64,000 nt of DNA from NCBI GenBank assembly GCA_022072175.1, contig JAJVIE010000003.1, forward strand, positions 492,598 through 556,597, given 5' to 3'. A program made the translations under genes and the position numbers. This DNA is from Candidatus Omnitrophota bacterium. GTDB taxonomy: Bacteria > Omnitrophota > Gorgyraeia > 2-02-FULL-51-18. A model generated the notes under the pieces. That model was not told where the DNA came from and did not search any database. It saw only the letters and a list, made by a program, of their open reading frames with translations. Below, in pieces: positions 60,070 through 64,000 of this stretch. Within the stretch, counting starts at the first letter, position 1; the number at the start of each line of letters is the position of its first letter.

Positions 60070-61074
60070 ATGCCGCAGCTTCGCAAGGACCCTGTGACCA
60101 GCCGATGGGTCATCGTGCAATCGGAGCGCCCGTTGGGGCCCGATGATTTCAAGATCGAACAGCAGTCCCGCTCGAGCCGCGCTTGCCCGTTCTGCCCCGG
60201 GAACGAGTCGATGACGCCGCCCGAGATCGTTTCCTACGGACGCAAGGGCGCCCAAAAGCCGGGGGCCGGGCCGTGGCAGGTGAGGGTCGTGCCCAACAAG
60301 TTCCCGGCTCTCCGCATCGAGGAGTCGCTCGACAAGATGGCGCTCGGCGTCTACGACCGGATCGGAGGGTTCGGCGCGCACGAGGTGATCATCGAGTCGC
60401 CGGAGCACGACCGCGAGATCGCCGACCAGCCGCTCGAGCAGGTCGTCACGCTCCTGAGGGTCTACCGGGACCGCTGTCTGGACCTGCGCAAGGACCCGCG
60501 CTTCAAGTACGTGCTTATTTTCAAGAACTTCGGAGCGCAGGCGGGGGCCAGCCAAGAGCATCCGCATTCCCAGCTCATCGCCCTGCCGGTCGTGCCGTCG
60601 AGGGTCATGGGGGAGGTCAAGGGTTCTCAGAAACACTTCGAGCATACCGATCGCTGTATCTTCTGCGACATGATGGACCAGGAGAGGGCGGAACACCGGC
60701 TGGCCGTCTACGAGAACGAGCGCTTCATCGCGATCGAGCCGTTCGCCTCACGCTTCCCGTACGAAACCTGGATCCTGCCGCGCGAGCACCAGTCGACATT
60801 CGAGCTCACACCGGAGGAGCACCTGACGGACCTGGCCGACGCGCTCAAAACGGCTCTCTATAAGATCAAGACACTGCTCCACAATCCGCCGTACAACTTC
60901 ATGATCCACTCGCTTCCGATCCACGGGCGGGAGGAGGACTCTTTCCATTGGCAGATCGAGATCATCCCGCAGTTGACCGAAGTGAGCGGTTTCGAGCTCG
61001 GGACCGGTTTTTACATCAACCCGACGCCTCCCGAGCGCGCCGCCGAGGCTCTGCGTCGGGTGCCCAGGCCATGA
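60070..61074 (+). CDS. galT: Galactose-1-phosphate uridylyltransferase-family protein
   Basis: A 334-residue GalT-type enzyme with intact HPHSQ at 164-168, zinc ligands in CPFCPG (39-44) and CIFCDM, and YETWILPREHQSTFEL. It transfers a nucleotidyl group between sugar phosphates; the physiological sugar may not be galactose, as some family members are ADP-glucose phosphorylases or use other nucleotides. The GGAG ribosome site sits before the ATG. It is a paralogue of the preceding gene product, with the two genes separated by 10 bases. Confidence 0.82.
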   Translation: MPQLRKDPVTSRWVIVQSERPLGPDDFKIEQQSRSSRACPFCPGNESMTPPEIVSYGRKGAQKPGAGPWQVRVVPNKFPALRIEESLDKMALGVYDRIGGFGAHEVIIESPEHDREIADQPLEQVVTLLRVYRDRCLDLRKDPRFKYVLIFKNFGAQAGASQEHPHSQLIALPVVPSRVMGEVKGSQKHFEHTDRCIFCDMMDQERAEHRLAVYENERFIAIEPFASRFPYETWILPREHQSTFELTPEEHLTDLADALKTALYKIKTLLHNPPYNFMIHSLPIHGREEDSFHWQIEIIPQLTEVSGFELGTGFYINPTPPERAAEALRRVPRP

Positions 61075-61087
61075 CGGGCCGCGCTCG

Positions 61088-62062
61088 ATGAAAAGCCTGC
61101 TCCTCAGGGTCGTGATCAGCGGTGGTTTCCTGCTGCTCCTGTACTATCTGATGCGGGACGACCTGCCCGAGATCGCCTCGACGCTCTCCGGATTGGATCC
61201 GGCGCTCGCGCTCGTCTCGGCGGTGCTGTTCCTCTCGACGGTGTTCGTGCTGGCCAAACGATTACAGCTCATTTTCGCCGCGGAGGACCTGAGCATCTCC
61301 ATGCGCGAATCCGCCAGCTTGACGTTCGTCGGTTATTTCTTCAACAATTTCCTTCCGACCTCGGTCGGCGGGGACATCGTCAAGGCGATGTGCGCCGCCA
61401 AGGTTACCGGTGATCCGGTCAAGTCCGTGACGACCGTTCTGATGGACCGTATCTTCGGGCTGTTCACGTTCATCCTGATCCCGAGCATCAGCCTGCTGTT
61501 CTATCTCGACCGCATCGACAACCCCATGGTCCCTATCGTCGTGTATTCCTTCCTGGCGTTCTCGATCCTATTCTTCTTCGTGCTGTTCCATCCGGCGGCG
61601 GCCCGGCGCTTCTCGTTCGTCGGAGCGCTGATCGGGCGTTACGCCTGGGGGGCCAAGCTCAAGAGCATCTATGAGGGGATGCACGCTTTCCGCCATCACA
61701 AGATGCTGATCGCCAAGGCCATGGCGCTGTCGTTGTTCGGACAGAGCCTCAGTATCTTCGTACTGTACTTGCTGTCGCATGCCCTGGACGCGCGGGCGAA
61801 CATCATCTATTTCTACCTCCTGGTGCCGATCGTGCACTTGGTGAGCATGCTGCCGTCGCTCAACGGGCTGGGTATCCGCGAGGGTGCGTACATCTATTTC
61901 CTCAAGCCCTATATCGGCGCGGAGAGCGCCGCGGCTCTCGGTATCCTGTGGCTCGCGCTCTTGCTGCTCTTGAGCGTGATCGGCGGAGGGATCTACATGG
62001 TCCGGCCGGATTATCACATACGGTTCGGACGTCAGGGCACTCAGAAGGAGGCAGGCACATGA
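61088..62062 (+). CDS. LPG-synthase-type (UPF0104) membrane protein
   Basis: A 324-residue protein with about eight hydrophobic segments from the lysylphosphatidylglycerol synthase TM family. [20 protein letters not shown] near residues 78-97 and [16 protein letters not shown] near 258-273 are the signatures. Relatives are MprF membrane domains and proposed glycolipid flippases such as AglD-linked proteins. No aminoacyltransferase domain is present. It overlaps aroQ by ATGA. Confidence 0.8.
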   Translation: MKSLLLRVVISGGFLLLLYYLMRDDLPEIASTLSGLDPALALVSAVLFLSTVFVLAKRLQLIFAAEDLSISMRESASLTFVGYFFNNFLPTSVGGDIVKAMCAAKVTGDPVKSVTTVLMDRIFGLFTFILIPSISLLFYLDRIDNPMVPIVVYSFLAFSILFFFVLFHPAAARRFSFVGALIGRYAWGAKLKSIYEGMHAFRHHKMLIAKAMALSLFGQSLSIFVLYLLSHALDARANIIYFYLLVPIVHLVSMLPSLNGLGIREGAYIYFLKPYIGAESAAALGILWLALLLLLSVIGGGIYMVRPDYHIRFGRQGTQKEAGT

Positions 62063-62508
62063 ACCGCATCCTCGTGATCCATGGACCCAACCTCGACCTG
62101 CTCGGCACACGGGAGCCGGATGTCTACGGACGGACGACCCTGGCCGGGATCGAGGCCTCGCTCAAGCGGATCGCCAAGGAGAACGGCGCTGAGATCGAGT
62201 CGTTCCAGTCGAACCATGAAGGCGAGATCGTTTCCAAGATCGGCCAGGCGTCGGCCGGATTCCAGGCCATCGTGATCAACCCGGCGGCGTACACGCACAC
62301 GAGCGTCGCGATCCGGGACGCGGTCGCCGCTTGCGGCCTGCCCGTCGTCGAGGTGCATCTGTCCAACGTCTACCGACGCGAGGAGTTCCGCCACCATTCA
62401 CTGGTGGCTCCCGTGGCCGTGGGGCAGGTCACGGGCTTCGGGCCGCAAAGCTACGAGCTTGGCCTGCTGGCGGCCTTGTCCGCCTGCCGCAAAGGGGCGC
62501 GGTCATGA
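62059..62508 (+). CDS. aroQ: Type II 3-dehydroquinate dehydratase
   Basis: A 149-residue shikimate-pathway enzyme. [21 protein letters not shown] holds the catalytic Tyr and Arg, [30 protein letters not shown] and [18 protein letters not shown] with the catalytic His follow. The order aroQ-pepP-efp is a familiar bacterial group (for example in Bacillus). ATGA overlaps on both sides. Confidence 0.92.
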   Translation: MNRILVIHGPNLDLLGTREPDVYGRTTLAGIEASLKRIAKENGAEIESFQSNHEGEIVSKIGQASAGFQAIVINPAAYTHTSVAIRDAVAACGLPVVEVHLSNVYRREEFRHHSLVAPVAVGQVTGFGPQSYELGLLAALSACRKGARS

Positions 62509-63572
62509 GCCGCGAGCGACTGAAGAGCCTCTATGCTTCTATGGATCGCGAGGGTATCGACGCTCTCCTGGTCAGCTCTTGGCCCAACGTCACGTACGTC
62601 TCCGGATTCAGGGGCGACGAATCCTGGGCGCTGGTGGGACCCAAAGGCGAGTACTTCATCACGGACTCTCGCTATACCGAACAGGCCCGCAAGGAAGCCA
62701 AAGGATTCAAGATCGTTGAGCGCGACCGGCGGACGCTATCCGATATCCTCAAGGACATCGTTCGTCAGAAGCGCATCAAGAAGCTCGGCTTTGAATCGCA
62801 TATCGTGACCCATGCCTTTGCTCAAGCCCTGGATAAGACGGCGGGCTCATCGAAGGTGAAAGCGACCCGGGGTCTGATCGAGAAGTTAAGAGAAACAAAA
62901 GATGCTGGAGAGATCCGTGCGCTCCGGAAAACAGCTGATATCGCCGTGAAGGGCTTCCACTATATCCGCGACTGGGCCAAGCCCGGCATGACGGAGCGTC
63001 AGATCCAGGCGCGGCTGGAGTATCAGACCAAGCTCCTGGGTTCCGAGAAACCGGCGTTCGACATGATCATTGCCTCCGGGCCCAGGGCATCCATGCCCCA
63101 CTGCCAGAGCGATGGCACGCGGACGCGCCGGAACAGCGCTGTGCTCGTGGATATGGGCACGGTTTACGGGGGATATCACTCGGATTTGACCCGCTCTATC
63201 TTTTTCGGTAGAATGAGCGCCTTATTTAAAAAGGTCCACAAGATCGTGTGGGATGCCCAGCGTGCCGGGATCGCCAAAGCGGCGCCCGGCGTCACCTGCG
63301 CCGAAGTGGATGCGGCCTGCCGCGACCATATCCGTAAAATGGGCTACGACAAGTACTTCGGTCATAGCACAGGTCATGGTGTTGGGCTGGAAATACATGA
63401 AGGACCCACGGTCTCGGCCCGTAGCCAGACCGTCCTCCAGCCGGGTATGGTGATCACGGTCGAGCCGGGGATCTACCTGCCGGGACGTTTCGGCGTCCGC
63501 ATCGAGGACATGGTCCTGATCACCGAAAAAGGAAATGAGGTATTGACCCGTGATCTCGACAAGTCAGTTTAA
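62505..63572 (+). CDS. Xaa-Pro aminopeptidase (M24)
   Basis: A 355-residue M24 metallopeptidase. The N-terminal creatinase domain ([17 protein letters not shown]) is followed by the pita-bread domain with metal ligands in [45 protein letters not shown] and RIEDMVLI. It frees N-terminal residues next to proline. Two AT-rich patches occur in it (62880-62940 and 63170-63240); the second carries a promoter-like element for efp. Confidence 0.9.
   Translation: MSRERLKSLYASMDREGIDALLVSSWPNVTYVSGFRGDESWALVGPKGEYFITDSRYTEQARKEAKGFKIVERDRRTLSDILKDIVRQKRIKKLGFESHIVTHAFAQALDKTAGSSKVKATRGLIEKLRETKDAGEIRALRKTADIAVKGFHYIRDWAKPGMTERQIQARLEYQTKLLGSEKPAFDMIIASGPRASMPHCQSDGTRTRRNSAVLVDMGTVYGGYHSDLTRSIFFGRMSALFKKVHKIVWDAQRAGIAKAAPGVTCAEVDAACRDHIRKMGYDKYFGHSTGHGVGLEIHEGPTVSARSQTVLQPGMVITVEPGIYLPGRFGVRIEDMVLITEKGNEVLTRDLDKSV
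63186..63214 (+). promoter_or_regulatory. Internal promoter in the M24 gene upstream of efp
   Basis: TTGACC (63186-63191) and TAGAAT (63209-63214), each five of six matches, are separated by exactly 17 bases. The element lies in an AT-rich part of the peptidase gene. Initiation near 63221 would give efp its own transcript with a long 5' region of about 330 bases. Confidence 0.55.
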
Positions 63573-64000
63573 GAACGGCGTTATCATCATCTATGAGAAC
63601 CAGATGTGCGAGGTCCTCGAATGGCAGTTGGTCAAGATGCAGCAGCGCCAACCCATCGTTCGCACCCGTCTCCGCAACATCAAGACCGGCAACGTCGTCG
63701 AGGTCCCGTTCCGCTCCGGTGACAAATTCGAGGACGTCTACCTGGAAGAGCGCTCGATCCAATACCTCTATCATGAGGGTGACCGCTATCATTTCATGGA
63801 CAGCCAGACCTATCACGAGGTCGTTGTCAGCCGTCAGATGCTGGGCGATCAGGTCGATTATCTGAAGGATAACTCCGAAGTGAAGGGCAAGTTCTCCGAT
63901 GAGGAGCTCATCCTCGTTGAACTGCCGGCATCGGTGGTCCTGGAGATCACCGAGACCGAGCCGGGCGTCCGCGGCGATACGGCCAAGAGCGGCACCAAGC
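63550..64000 (+). CDS. efp: Elongation factor P, 3' partial
   Basis: The frame from GTG 63550 encodes [20 protein letters not shown], then VRTRLRNIKTGNVVEVPF, and the S1-like DSQTYHEVVVSRQMLGD and LPASVVLEITETEPGVRGDT regions. The gene runs off the window. It overlaps the peptidase gene by 23 bases, and the GTG is the only start giving the normal N-terminus. The loop that carries the modified Lys in E. coli (KPGKG) reads KMQQRQ at residues 29-34, so Gln32 stands at the tip. The factor rescues ribosomes stalled on proline runs. Confidence 0.88.
   Translation, partial: MISTSQFKNGVIIIYENQMCEVLEWQLVKMQQRQPIVRTRLRNIKTGNVVEVPFRSGDKFEDVYLEERSIQYLYHEGDRYHFMDSQTYHEVVVSRQMLGDQVDYLKDNSEVKGKFSDEELILVELPASVVLEITETEPGVRGDTAKSGTK

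Overview
The window is a gene-dense, GC-rich stretch of a bacterial chromosome with about 60 protein genes. All but one lie on the + strand. I see no rRNA, tRNA, CRISPR array or insertion sequence, and no intrinsic terminator. The longest gap without a gene is 103 bases (5150-5252). More than half of the junctions are 4-base NTGA overlaps, and TTG and GTG starts are common, so most of the window reads as one long, translationally coupled transcription block. The lipid-linked glycan machinery (Wzx-type flippase, O-antigen ligase, GT9 transferases, polyprenyl glycosylphosphotransferase) suggests a Gram-negative-type envelope. The mix would fit Candidatus Omnitrophota or a related uncultured lineage, but that assignment is a guess from gene content.

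Region 1 (1-5150): three large multi-spanning membrane proteins of GT-C or YfhO type. Region 2 (5190-18000): an operon with its own promoter and a small excisionase-like HTH protein, encoding a CMP-legionaminic-acid-type nonulosonate pathway (LegB, LegC, LegG/NeuC, LegI/NeuB, PtmE-like CBS-nucleotidyltransferase, PtmF-like oxidoreductase, LegF/NeuA, PtmA-like SDR). A HisH/HisF/PseA-type amidotransferase module should convert an N-acetyl group to an acetamidino group. A PHP protein and an ATP-grasp protein sit where a LegH acetyltransferase might be expected. Region 3 (18000-22860): two sulfotransferases, a pyruvate kinase-ATP sulfurylase fusion and APS kinase, i.e. a PAPS-making sulfation module whose fused kinase could regenerate ATP from PEP.

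Region 4 (22860-31200): a GT-B protein, a Wzx-like flippase, a divergent pair (nucleotidyltransferase and CDP-alcohol phosphatidyltransferase), a RibB-like protein, a MORN-repeat protein, a 37-residue membrane peptide and a GT-C protein. Region 5 (31200-52440): glycosyltransferases of families 2, 4 and 9, a B12-type radical SAM enzyme, methyltransferases, WecB, a carbamoyltransferase-SxtJ-DUF5989 trio, a WbaP-type initiating transferase, an O-antigen ligase and a GmhB-like phosphatase.

Region 6 (52400-64000): mainly housekeeping genes. These are a GT28 glycolipid synthase-like protein, family 4 uracil-DNA glycosylase, PriA, Def, Fmt, an unrecognised CBS-containing protein behind its own promoter, two GalT paralogues (one lacking the nucleophilic His), an LPG-synthase-type membrane protein, and the aroQ-pepP-efp group. 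The EF-P lacks the usual PGKG modification loop. Taken together, the window appears to make and export a surface glycan carrying amidinated, possibly sulfated and carbamoylated, legionaminic-acid-like sugars.
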